A DNA stretch of 48,216 nt from the NCBI GenBank assembly GCA_035573655.1, contig DATMAC010000057.1:1-48216 (forward strand), read 5' to 3'. This DNA comes from Thermoflexus sp035573655. GTDB taxonomy: Bacteria; Chloroflexota; Anaerolineae; Thermoflexales; Thermoflexaceae. How positions within the stretch are numbered: position 1 is the first letter of the stretch; each line of letters opens with the position of its first letter. A program made the position numbers and the translations under genes. The notes under the pieces are model-generated. The model had not been told where the DNA came from, ran no database searches, and saw nothing but the letters and a program-made list of their open reading frames with translations. This document shows, piece after piece, positions 1 through 7,923 of the stretch.

Positions 1-35
1 TCCTCAAAACCAATCTGGATGAAGCAATAGTTCGC

Positions 36-581
36 TTAAGAACTGAAAAGCCTCCATCCAAGCCATCCCACCCCCCCGATCCCCCCTATGATCAGAATCA
101 CGTGATCCCATAGGGAACCCGTCCGCCAACAGGCCAAGCGCAGACGTTCTTTCGATAGCGGCCAAAGCCAAGGGATGCCTTGGGGTGTGAGGGCGTCCAG
201 GAAGAGATGGGAAAGATAACTCACCGCCCACGCCCCGACCAATGCAGGATCCCGCCACAACAACCAGCCCAGCACCCCCCATAACCCTGCCATGGTCAAC
301 GAGTGAGTAGGGCCTCGATGAGGGAGCCGGACGAGCATCAACAGCAAAAACCCTCCGGCGATGGCGATCCCCGCCGCGGCGATCGATCGAAGCAGATACC
401 CGGCGAGCAGCCCTCCAGCGATCCCGAGGAACCCTAACCCACGTGCGCCCCGCCCGACTGATCCCACATCCAAATCCACATCCGGGATCATGCCGGAGAA
501 CGCGCCCAGCGCCCCTCCCAGGGGCCCACCGATCCATAACCCGGTTGCCGCTCCCACCACGATGTGCGTACGTAAACGCAT
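36..581 (-). CDS. YdjM/DUF457-type membrane-bound metal-dependent hydrolase
   Basis: A 181-residue integral membrane protein. It has the family pattern of an early glycine-rich hydrophobic segment, a D-D/H cluster (PDVDLDV near residue 32), a central HRGPTHS motif and a later SYLSHLFLDALTPQG motif, whose His and Asp residues are the presumed metal ligands. About four to five membrane segments are visible. The family (LexA-binding, inner membrane-bound putative hydrolase) has no firm substrate. I chose ATG at 581 because AGGTGA lies five bases upstream; a GTG at 590 is an alternative. It faces the same way as the next gene at 678 but is separated from it by nearly 100 bases. Confidence 0.8.
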   Translation of the reverse strand: MRLRTHIVVGAATGLWIGGPLGGALGAFSGMIPDVDLDVGSVGRGARGLGFLGIAGGLLAGYLLRSIAAAGIAIAGGFLLLMLVRLPHRGPTHSLTMAGLWGVLGWLLWRDPALVGAWAVSYLSHLFLDALTPQGIPWLWPLSKERLRLACWRTGSLWDHVILIIGGIGGVGWLGWRLFSS

Positions 582-677
582 TTCCCTCACCTAATTTCTT
601 GGATCCAAACAGACTTCCCTCTCTGCTCTCCGGATTGAGGAGGAGAACGAGACCGAGCATGGGGAGAAGAGCCCATT

Positions 678-1217
678 CTACGATCCAGGGATCAACGCCA
701 GCAACGCCTTGAGATCCCTCAACAGCGCCAGCAACTTCAGCACCACAGGATCCAGCCCTGAAGCTCCCAGCGCGATATCCACCGGCTGGTCAAAATTCAC
801 CGGGATCTGGGTACGCACCGGCACGGTCATATTCAGGCGGACCGGGAGACGGGTCCCTGAAGGCAAATTGATGAACACGGTCCCGTTGATCGTCCCCCCG
901 CCGCCCGGCAATTGAAACGTGGCCGCAGTGGTGATGGGCACCGGCGCCAGGGTCACCACCACTGTGTCCTGCTGAACGGGGAGCTCAAAGGCTACAGGGA
1001 TCGATTGGCGGATTGGGATCGTCGTAGAGATATGAGCGCCGCCCAGATCTTGCACCACCCCCTCCAGCCGGGCTACTGTATCACTCACAGCAGCTTTCAG
1101 GGATGCAAGCTGGGTGTATAACGCGATCAGGACGACCAAAAGGGCCAGGTTCATCACAAAGGAGAAAAGAATCGCAACGGTCTGAAAGGCTCGCCACAAG
1201 TTTCTCAGGAATTTCAT
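678..1217 (-). CDS. Membrane-anchored protein of unknown function with internal duplication
   Basis: A 179-residue protein with one N-terminal membrane segment (about residues 12-35), then a short helix and a beta-rich extracytoplasmic part. Two similar stretches are visible: TIPIRQSIPVAFELPV near residue 65 and TVPVRTQIPVNFDQPV near residue 130, each alternating small hydrophobic residues with Pro. The C-terminus is Leu-rich (LLALLRDLKALLALIP) and could be amphipathic. GGAGGGAGCG precedes the ATG. I do not recognise a named family; similar short anchored proteins occur as hypotheticals, and no function can be assigned. Confidence 0.7.
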   Translation of the reverse strand: MKFLRNLWRAFQTVAILFSFVMNLALLVVLIALYTQLASLKAAVSDTVARLEGVVQDLGGAHISTTIPIRQSIPVAFELPVQQDTVVVTLAPVPITTAATFQLPGGGGTINGTVFINLPSGTRLPVRLNMTVPVRTQIPVNFDQPVDIALGASGLDPVVLKLLALLRDLKALLALIPGS

Positions 1218-1497
1218 CGCTCCCTCCGGTCTCTCTGGATCTCACCTGTGTGGGTGCCCTGTGGGGCAGGCACAAGGCCTGCCCCTACAATGGACATCCG
1301 CCCTTTGTAAGGGCACCCCTTGTGGGTGCCCCTATGGGCAGGCACAAGGCCTGCCCCGACCATTGGCATTCGCACCCCCTGTGGGCGCCCGATAGGGTCG
1401 AGGTACCCGCATTCGCCAGGCCGTACGGATGCTCTCCCCCACATCCTCCAGGGAACCACCCTCGCCTGCTGGGTTTTCACGAAAGCTTTTCGAACGC
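1218..1497. repeat. Intergenic tandem GC-hairpin repeats
   Basis: This 280-base gap contains three imperfect direct repeats that begin with GTGGGTGCCC or GTGGGCGCCC at about 1250, 1322 and 1381. The first two units each contain the same hairpin, GGCAGGC-ACAAG-GCCTGCC (1263-1285 and 1336-1356). A related GTAGGGG...CCCCTAC hairpin recurs at 25174-25202, and GGTGCCCCTACCCC recurs at about 45869. These look like dispersed REP-like intergenic repeats rather than genes. Confidence 0.7.
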
Positions 1498-2397
1498 CTA
1501 AGGCTCGACCTCGGCCCGGACGCCCTCGGAGGCGACTTCCACCACCCAGGTGCGCGCGGAGACGCCCGCTTCTTTGAACGCATTCACCATCGCCGCAGCG
1601 ATGGCCTCATGGCCTTCCGGGGCGAAAGCCGCGAGCGCTGGCCCTGAGCCGCTGATGCACACCGCAGCCGCCCCGGCCGCCCGCGCTGCGGCCACGACCC
1701 GCTCGTAGCCGGGAATCAGGCGCGCCCGATAAGGCTCATGCAACCGATCCCGCATCGCCCGGCCCAATAGCCCCCAATCCCCTTCCCGGAACGCATGGAC
1801 CAAGAGCGCCACGTGCCCGATTTGATAGATCACATCGGCAAGCGGCACGTGGGATGGAAGCAGACGGCGGGCCATCTCGGTCGAAACCGTCACCGATGGA
1901 AGAGCGATGACCGCCCGCATCGGGGGAATCGGGACCCGGGTTGCGATCCATCCTTCATCATCTCGAGCCACCAGCACCAATCCGCCCAACAACGCTGGGG
2001 CCACGTTATCTGGGTGCCCCTCCAGCGCGACCGCCAATTCCAACAAGCTCTCCGGCGGATCCGGCAACCCCATCCAGGCTTGGGCCAGGGCCAGTCCCGC
2101 GGCCACCGCCGCCGCGCTGGAGCCGAGGCCAGACATCAGGGGGATCCGGTTGTGACAGCGCACGCGCATCGGCGGCAACGAGGATCCCAACCGTTCGAAA
2201 AGAGCCGCCGCAGCGCGCACCACCCGGTTGGTCGCATCGCGGGGGAGAACATCCGCTCCCTCCCCTTCGATCATAACCTCCAGGGTGGAAGCAGGCTCCG
2301 CCTCGATTTCGTTATAGAGGCACAGCGCCAGCCCCATCCCATCGAATCCAGGTCCGAGGTTTGCTGTGGTCGCAGGGACACGCACTCGAATCCGCAT
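1498..2397 (-). CDS. thrB: Homoserine kinase
   Basis: Phosphorylates L-homoserine with ATP to O-phosphohomoserine, the last step before threonine synthase. This is a GHMP-family kinase of 299 residues, normal for the family. PATTANLGPGFD (residues 8-19) is the ThrB N-terminal signature, GLGSSAAA (90-97) is the ATP phosphate-binding loop, EGHPDN (126-131) supplies the acidic residue, and a C-terminal SGSGPA motif completes the GHMP pattern. The start ATG follows GAGGG at good spacing. No other threonine gene is adjacent. The gap upstream holds a strong hairpin at 2520-2566. Confidence 0.95.
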   Translation of the reverse strand: MRIRVRVPATTANLGPGFDGMGLALCLYNEIEAEPASTLEVMIEGEGADVLPRDATNRVVRAAAALFERLGSSLPPMRVRCHNRIPLMSGLGSSAAAVAAGLALAQAWMGLPDPPESLLELAVALEGHPDNVAPALLGGLVLVARDDEGWIATRVPIPPMRAVIALPSVTVSTEMARRLLPSHVPLADVIYQIGHVALLVHAFREGDWGLLGRAMRDRLHEPYRARLIPGYERVVAAARAAGAAAVCISGSGPALAAFAPEGHEAIAAAMVNAFKEAGVSARTWVVEVASEGVRAEVEP

Positions 2398-2491
2398 CGG
2401 ATCCCTCAGTTGCCAAGGATAGGCCGAGGTGCCCAGCTCGTCTCAGAATTATCCATTGTAAGAAAGTATCTGAAAATTTGCTCTGACTGTA

Positions 2492-2566
2492 AGTGGGGAA
2501 GGGCCCCACCCCAAAATCTTTTGGGGGCCGAGCCGCGCGCCTTCGGCGCGCGGCTCGGCCCCCAAA
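2492..2566. terminator. Two-hairpin element downstream of the SsnA-like gene
   Basis: A small GTGGGG...CCCCAC hairpin (about 2492-2508) and a long one (2520-2566, 22-bp stem, GCC-TTC-GGC tip) flank an AAAATCTTTT spacer. The element lies between the end of the minus-strand aminohydrolase gene and thrB. It has the same plan as elements at 13544, 18130-18215, 32917 and 39748. A terminator role is inferred from position and structure. Confidence 0.6.
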
Positions 2567-2676
2567 GCCCTCAGAAGGAAACCCCGGATATCCGAGTTGG
2601 CGTGGCATGAGAAGGGCGGAATCGTTACGTGCATATTTTTCAGACACTCTCTAAGGCGGGGAAGACGGAAAGCCGC

Positions 2677-4059
2677 TCAGGGGCTCCGCTCCGCCTCCGC
2701 GATCGACCGGAAGCGTTCCCAAATCACCGGCGCGTAGGCCTGAGCTTCCGCAGCGATCCGCTCCTCATCGAGGGTCAGCAGCTGCCGGTCTCTCATCAAC
2801 ACCCGCCCCCCGCAAATCGTGGTGGTCACATAGGAGCCATCCACCCCGAAAATCAAATGCCAAGGCAGGTTCGCCGCAGTCAAGGGCGTATGGGGACGAT
2901 AATCCAACAAGATGATATCCGCATAAGCGCCTGGGGCCAGGATCCCAACCGGATGAGGCCAGAAAAGGGAAGCGATATGGGAGTTCCCCCCATAGGCCAT
3001 CGAGATGACCTCTTCAGCCCCCATGACCCGTGGATCACGGGCATGGACTTTATGCACAAGATAAGCGGTTTTCATCTCCGTAAACATGTCGTTCGAAAAT
3101 CCATCATTGCCCAGCCCGACGGTAACCCCAGCGGCCCGCATCGCCTTCACCGGCGCCACGCCCACCGCGTTGTTCATATTGGATCTGGGCTGATGGCTGA
3201 CCTTGCTTTGGGTGCGCGCTAACAGGGCGATCTCCGCGGCGTCCACATGGACGCAATGTGCGCATAGCGTCTGGGGTCCCAGCACGCCCTCCCGGGCCAG
3301 CCGCTCCACCGTCCGGACCCCATAGATCGTGAGGCTATGGCCTTCATCCGCCACATCCTCTGCCACGTGGATGTGGAAACCAACCCCCAGACTTCGGGCT
3401 TCCGCAACGGCCTGTTCCATCGTCTCAGGGCCTACCGTGAAGGCCGCGTGAAGCCCGAAGGAGGCCGCCAGGAAATCCCCGCGGGGATCGCCTGAGGCCC
3501 GCCACTGCTCAACCCGCCGAATGAAGCGGACGTTTTCCCGGATCCCTGCCTTCGCCCCCTCCGGGCCGTTGCGGTCCGTCACCTCGTAGCAGAGGCACGC
3601 CCGCAGCCCAGCCTCCATCACCGCTTCAGCGATGATGTCCAGGGAGCCGTCGATGCATGAGGGGCTGGCGTGGTGATCGATCAGCGTCGTGGTGCCGTGG
3701 CGGATCGCATCGACCAGGCACACGAGGGCGGAAAGGCGGACTGCCTTTTCATCCAGCGCCCGGTCCAGTCGCCACCACAGCCGGCGGAGGATCTGAGGGA
3801 AATTCGAGGGAGGCTCATCGTGGAGCGGCATGCCTCGAGCAAAAGCCCCATAGAAATGCGTGTGGGCACAGATGTTCCCCGGCAGGATGAGTTGTCCCCG
3901 CGCATCGAGAGCCTCAGCTTCAGGATAACGATCCCGCACCTCCTTTGTGGATCCCACCATCACGATGCGATCCCCCTCGATGGCGATCGCCCCGTCCTCG
4001 ATCACCCGTGGGGGATCCTCCATGGTGCAAACGATCCCGTGAATCAGAAGCCACACCAT
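2677..4059 (-). CDS. ssnA: SsnA-type metal-dependent aminohydrolase
   Basis: A 460-residue amidohydrolase-superfamily (cyclic deaminase type) protein. Metal ligands are visible: H66-T-H68 in ICAHTHFY, H231 in HIHVAED with E234, H268 in CAHCV, and D319 in GNDG. The segments WWRLDRALDE, IDHHASP with GSLD, a TDRNG stretch, RSNMNN and GNDGFSNDMF-EMK match the SsnA group better than MtaD or guanine deaminase. SsnA proteins are linked to selenium-dependent purine or hydroxylase metabolism elsewhere, but the substrate is uncertain and no selenium gene lies nearby. AAGGAGGGATGGC precedes the ATG. Deamination or hydrolysis of an N-heterocycle is an inference from the family. Confidence 0.8.
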   Translation of the reverse strand: MVWLLIHGIVCTMEDPPRVIEDGAIAIEGDRIVMVGSTKEVRDRYPEAEALDARGQLILPGNICAHTHFYGAFARGMPLHDEPPSNFPQILRRLWWRLDRALDEKAVRLSALVCLVDAIRHGTTTLIDHHASPSCIDGSLDIIAEAVMEAGLRACLCYEVTDRNGPEGAKAGIRENVRFIRRVEQWRASGDPRGDFLAASFGLHAAFTVGPETMEQAVAEARSLGVGFHIHVAEDVADEGHSLTIYGVRTVERLAREGVLGPQTLCAHCVHVDAAEIALLARTQSKVSHQPRSNMNNAVGVAPVKAMRAAGVTVGLGNDGFSNDMFTEMKTAYLVHKVHARDPRVMGAEEVISMAYGGNSHIASLFWPHPVGILAPGAYADIILLDYRPHTPLTAANLPWHLIFGVDGSYVTTTICGGRVLMRDRQLLTLDEERIAAEAQAYAPVIWERFRSIAEAERSP

Positions 4060-4549
4060 GCCATCCCTCCTTCAGGGGTTGGACCAAGCGCTGTCCTTCA
4101 ACCACCATACCCATTGATCGCGCGCTTGGGCTTGAGCTTCCCAGAATATTTGAGGTCCAGCCACAACCAACCGGACCTCCGGGCAAGGCCATCGGCCCGC
4201 CAAGGCCTTCGCGAGAAACTGGGATCGATAGTGCGGCCCCTTGAGCAGTCAGAAGTCTTCAACGGTGAAAGCCACGTTGCAGGATGTCCCGGAATTTTTT
4301 CCTCCTAAAGTATACTATAAGGGATACTCTGACCTGCTTGTTCCATGTCACACTGGGAACAATTGCACCAATGGAGAGGCCATCGAAGGCCGCCTTCCCA
4401 ACGCTTGGAAAGAGAAATAAATGAGCTATTGTGTGGCTTGCTCGTTCAACTTATTTGCATTATAACCGAATGTGCAATAGCATACGCTTGAGCTCATCCT
4501 CTTGACGCGATGGAAAGCTGGCTCCGAAGCTTAGAGGAGCGTAGATGTA
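4060..4549. other. Intergenic region between divergent ssnA-like gene and minC
   Basis: About 490 bases without a supportable gene. It separates the minus-strand aminohydrolase from plus-strand minC, so both promoters should lie here. AT-rich stretches occur near 4300-4325 (AGTATACTATAAGG) and 4445-4475, but I could not place a convincing -35/-10 pair. GAGGAG near 4534 is the likely minC ribosome site. Confidence 0.5.
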
Positions 4550-5257
4550 ATGGCAAGAGAACCAGTCGCCATTAAAGGGATTGGAGACGCATTGTGGTTC
4601 TCCTTTGGTCCAGAGCCCTGGCCAGAGGCACTGAGAGCCCTGGAATCCCGGCTGGCGGCTAATTCCGGTTTCTTCGCTGGTGGCCGAGCTGTTCTGGTGC
4701 TTGGGGATCGGATGCTGGCGGAGGCTGATTTGTTAGATCTGCTCGCTCTGCTGAATCGTTTCGGCCTCACCTTAACGGGGGTGCTCACGGACCATCCGGT
4801 GACCCAGGCGCTGGCGAGACGTCTGGGGCTTCCTTTGCAATCCCCTCCGGCGGCGGAGCGGCTCTCCGAGGCCCAGGAACTTCCTCTGGAATCCGCCTGG
4901 GTGATCCGCCGAACCTTGCGGGCAGGTCATTATTTGCAAGTCGAAGGCCATCTTTGTGTGATCGGAGATGTTCATCCTGGAGCGGAGATCGCCGCCACCG
5001 GGGATATCGTTGTATGGGGACGCCTGCTGGGCACCGCCCATGCAGGGTGTCAGGGAGACGATGGGGCAGCGGTTTACGCCCTGGAGCTTCGCCCCGTCCA
5101 GTTGCGTATCGGCCGTTATATCGCACGCTCACCAGAGGAATACCGTTCGCCGATCCCTGAACAGGCAAGGGTTCAGAACGGCCAAATCGTTGTCGAGCCA
5201 TGGCGTCCCCTCTCTCGCTGGGAGCAATGGCTGGGGCGTCTCCTGAGCCGGTCGTAG
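4550..5257 (+). CDS. minC: Septum site-determining protein MinC
   Basis: Inhibitor of FtsZ ring assembly, positioned by MinD. The 235-residue length is typical. The N-terminal domain (about 1-110) is divergent, as usual. The C-terminal beta-helix domain (about 120-205) carries the conserved pattern: LRAGHYLQVEGHL, GDVHPGAEIAATGDIVVWGRLLG, HAGCQGDD and the PVQLRIG-YIAR stretch, which binds MinD. A C-terminal tail rich in Trp and Arg follows. It is followed after 203 bases by minD, rather than overlapping it like the rest of the cluster. Confidence 0.9.
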   Translation: MAREPVAIKGIGDALWFSFGPEPWPEALRALESRLAANSGFFAGGRAVLVLGDRMLAEADLLDLLALLNRFGLTLTGVLTDHPVTQALARRLGLPLQSPPAAERLSEAQELPLESAWVIRRTLRAGHYLQVEGHLCVIGDVHPGAEIAATGDIVVWGRLLGTAHAGCQGDDGAAVYALELRPVQLRIGRYIARSPEEYRSPIPEQARVQNGQIVVEPWRPLSRWEQWLGRLLSRS

Positions 5258-5296
5258 CCAGCTGCGCCACAAGGGAAAGATCCTGTATAGCAAGTA

Positions 5297-5326
5297 TTGA
5301 CAGTCTGAGATGATTCACACCATGAT
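5297..5326 (+). promoter_or_regulatory. Candidate sigma-70 promoter before minD
   Basis: TTGACA (5297-5302) and CATGAT (5321-5326) are separated by 18 bases, in the 203-base gap between minC and minD. The -35 is perfect and the -10 matches four of six positions. It would let minD-minE-rodA be expressed apart from minC. Confidence 0.35.
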
Positions 5327-5460
5327 GCGAATCACCTGATAGATCATCCGAGTTTACGCGTAACGGCTCGTCTAGCCCTCGTGCAGGTGAATCTTTCAAA
5401 GCCTGATTGAAAACGGCGCTGATCCGATGCAAGCTCTCGTTTTCCTAAAGGAGGATCGCG

Positions 5461-6267
5461 ATGAGCGCGCAGGTCATTACAGTGACCTCCGGCAAAGGGG
5501 GCGTGGGCAAAACCACAGTGACCGCCAATGTGGGAATGGCCCTGGCCTTGGCCGGCAAGAAAGTGGTGTGCATCGACGCGGATATCGGTCTGAGAAACCT
5601 GGATGTGGTTCTAGGCCTGGAGAATCGCATCGTTTATGACATTGTGCATGTGGTCGAGGGACGCTGCCGCACCCGCCAAGCCCTCGTTCGAGATAAACGG
5701 GTCCCCGATCTTTACCTCATGCCTGCCGCACAGAGCCGCGACAAGTCCGCTGTGAAGCCAGAAGACATGATCCGCATCTGCGAGGAGCTACGCCCCGAGT
5801 TCGATTACATTCTGATCGACTCCGCAGCAGGCATTGAGGAGGGATTCCGAACCGCCCTGGCCCCTGCGGATCTGATCCTGTTGGTCACCAACCCGGAGGT
5901 CGCTGCAGTTCGAGATGCGGATCGGGTCATCGGGCTGGTGGAAGCGATCGGCAAGCCTACTCCTAAATTGATCGTCAACCGTCTGAAGCCCGAAATGGTG
6001 CGCCGAGGGGACATGCTGGATACTTCGGATGTTCTGGAGATCCTGGCCATCGAGTTGCTGGGGGTAATCCCTGAAGATGAGCAGGTCATCGTGGCAACTA
6101 ACCGAGGAACTCCCGTTGTGCTGGAGGAGCGCTCGGCCGCCGGCCAGGCATTCCGTGCCATCGCCCGGCGCCTAATGGGCGAGGCCGTCCCGCTTTTCCT
6201 ATCCGAGGATGGCCAAGGGGTCTTGGGTTGGTTGCGTCGACTGATGCGCAGCGGAGGTGGTCGATGA
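5461..6267 (+). CDS. minD: Septum site-determining ATPase MinD
   Basis: Membrane-associated ATPase that recruits MinC and oscillates or is positioned with MinE. The 268-residue length is normal. The deviant Walker A motif GKGGVGKTT (residues 11-19) has the signature lysine, followed by the switch-like CIDADIGLRNLD and the DYILIDSAAG Walker B region. The C-terminus GVLGWLRRLM is an amphipathic membrane-targeting helix. AAAGGAGGATCGCG precedes the ATG. The stop overlaps the minE start (ATGA). Confidence 0.96.
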   Translation: MSAQVITVTSGKGGVGKTTVTANVGMALALAGKKVVCIDADIGLRNLDVVLGLENRIVYDIVHVVEGRCRTRQALVRDKRVPDLYLMPAAQSRDKSAVKPEDMIRICEELRPEFDYILIDSAAGIEEGFRTALAPADLILLVTNPEVAAVRDADRVIGLVEAIGKPTPKLIVNRLKPEMVRRGDMLDTSDVLEILAIELLGVIPEDEQVIVATNRGTPVVLEERSAAGQAFRAIARRLMGEAVPLFLSEDGQGVLGWLRRLMRSGGGR

Positions 6268-6521
6268 ACTGGTTGGAACGATTGCGCGGACAACCGACAG
6301 CCCGTGAAACCGCCAAGCAGCGCCTTCAGGTGATCCTGGTTCATGATCGCAGCGATCTCTCCCCAGGATTACTGGAAGTCATCAAGGATGAGATCATCGC
6401 GGTTCTCTCCCGCCATGTACCCATCATCGCCGAGGAGGTGCGGGTCACGGTCACCCAAGACGCGCGGGAATGTCGTCTGGTCGCAGATATCCCTCTGGGG
6501 AACCGGCACGGCCGATCATGA
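6264..6521 (+). CDS. minE: Cell division topological specificity factor MinE
   Basis: An 85-residue protein that stimulates MinD ATPase and removes MinCD from mid-cell. It has the N-terminal membrane helix (NWLERLRG), the anti-MinCD helix region (AKQRLQVILVHDRSDLSPGLLEV) and a C-terminal dimerisation domain ending in a short beta strand. The start was set at the ATG that overlaps the minD stop; the longer reading frame beginning at 6228 lacks support. The stop overlaps the rodA start (ATGA). Confidence 0.92.
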   Translation: MNWLERLRGQPTARETAKQRLQVILVHDRSDLSPGLLEVIKDEIIAVLSRHVPIIAEEVRVTVTQDARECRLVADIPLGNRHGRS

Positions 6522-7636
6522 TCGGATGGGTTCAAGATCACTTAAGGGAGTTGCGTCGTTTCGATGGATGGTTATTGCTTGGGGTGATGGCGCTGATGGC
6601 CGTGGGAGTTGTGACCATCGCCAGTGCGGTGTTGCGCTCCCCGGATCTCGCCGAGGCGCCCCGACGGCAGGCTTTATATAGCGTGATGGGGATTCTGCTG
6701 ATCTTCCTGACCGCAGCGGTCAACTACCGGCTCTGGGGAGCTTTCCAGCATGGAATTTATTTGTTCATTGTAGGCCTGTTGTTGCTCGCTCTGGTCGCTG
6801 GCCGCAGCCAGATCGCCCCGGTCCGCCGCTGGCTGGAGATCGCATCGCTGAACCTCCAGCCCGCGGAGCTTGCGAAGCCCCTCCTGATCCTCAGCATGGG
6901 CCGTTTCCTGTCCGAGCGTGAAGGAGGACAGGATTCCCTCCGTACCGTGCTGCTGGCCTTCGGATATTTGTTGCTACCTGCCGCGCTGATCTTCCTTCAG
7001 CCCAACCTGAGCACCGCTGTGGTGACGTTAGCCATCGGCTTCGGGATGCTCTTCGTCTGGGGGATCCGCCCACGGCATCTCCTCGCCATCGGCCTGCTGA
7101 GCGCTCCGTTGACCATAGGGGCCTGGACCGTTATGCTGCCTTATATGCGCGGGCGTCTGCTGCATTTCCTCGGCCTTCAGGCGGATCCGAACACAACCTA
7201 TAACCTGACCCAGGCGCTCATCACCATTGGCAGCGGGGGCCTATGGGGGACCGGATGGGGGCAAAGCCCTCAGAACGTCTGGGGCTTCCTGCGGGTGCGT
7301 CACACAGATTTCATCTTCGCGGTCTTAGCGGGGGAGTTCGGACTGATCGGTGCACTGACCGTGCTGGCGCTTTACCTTTGGGTCCTTGGGCGGATCTTCC
7401 GAATCGCCTGGAAGGCCGAGGATACTTACGGCCGGCTGATCGCTGTTGGGGTGGGCACCTGGATTGCCTTCCAGGCCTTAACGAATATCGGAATGAACGT
7501 CGGTCTGACCCCTGTGGCCGGCCTTCCCCTACCCTTCATCAGCTACGGGGGAAGCTCGCTGATCTCCCTATGCCTAGGGATCGGGCTGGTCCAGAGCGTG
7601 CGGATTCATCGGCAGGAGTTCTCGATACGCGGATAA
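6518..7636 (+). CDS. rodA: Rod-shape SEDS peptidoglycan polymerase RodA (FtsW/RodA/SpoVE)
   Basis: SEDS-family glycosyltransferase that polymerises lipid II for side-wall growth, working with a class B PBP. It has 372 residues and about ten membrane segments. Family marks include YNLTQALITIGSGGLWGTGWGQ, RHTDFIFAVLAGEFG, and the C-terminal GLTPVAGLPLPFISYGGSS. I favour RodA over FtsW from length and from the min-rodA operon arrangement, which is common in other phyla. It starts at the ATG overlapping the minE stop. mreBCD is not in the window. Confidence 0.88.
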   Translation: MIGWVQDHLRELRRFDGWLLLGVMALMAVGVVTIASAVLRSPDLAEAPRRQALYSVMGILLIFLTAAVNYRLWGAFQHGIYLFIVGLLLLALVAGRSQIAPVRRWLEIASLNLQPAELAKPLLILSMGRFLSEREGGQDSLRTVLLAFGYLLLPAALIFLQPNLSTAVVTLAIGFGMLFVWGIRPRHLLAIGLLSAPLTIGAWTVMLPYMRGRLLHFLGLQADPNTTYNLTQALITIGSGGLWGTGWGQSPQNVWGFLRVRHTDFIFAVLAGEFGLIGALTVLALYLWVLGRIFRIAWKAEDTYGRLIAVGVGTWIAFQALTNIGMNVGLTPVAGLPLPFISYGGSSLISLCLGIGLVQSVRIHRQEFSIRG

Positions 7637-7907
7637 TGGCCTCCTCCGCTGACCTCCCGCTCGTGTTGTATTGTTTGAGGCTTCATGGATCCCGGATGAT
7701 CTTCAGAGGATAGGGGCCACCTCCAGCAGCCTCCACCTACTGAAGAACTGTTTTCCTTATTCCCCTAGTTTTATAGTAACTCTTCTTCGCGGGGGTGGAT
7801 TATTCCCCTCACGAGGCTGTGTCAACCCAATCGAGGGTGGCATCGCTCTCAATCTTATGCGCAACTCCGGTTACAATGAATGTAGACCAATCGCGGATAC
7901 CTTACCC

Positions 7908-7923
7908 AGGAGGGCATCCTGTG
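7908..7923 (+). promoter_or_regulatory. Ribosome site and GTG start of gatB
   Basis: AGGAGGG at 7908-7914 sits six bases before GTG at 7921. This decides the gatB start in favour of GTG, since in-frame ATGs further upstream lack such a site. Confidence 0.7.

Noticed and set aside
1795..2610. 271-codon plus-strand frame opposite thrB
   Set aside because: Antisense shadow; it crosses the intergenic hairpin and has no recognisable motif.
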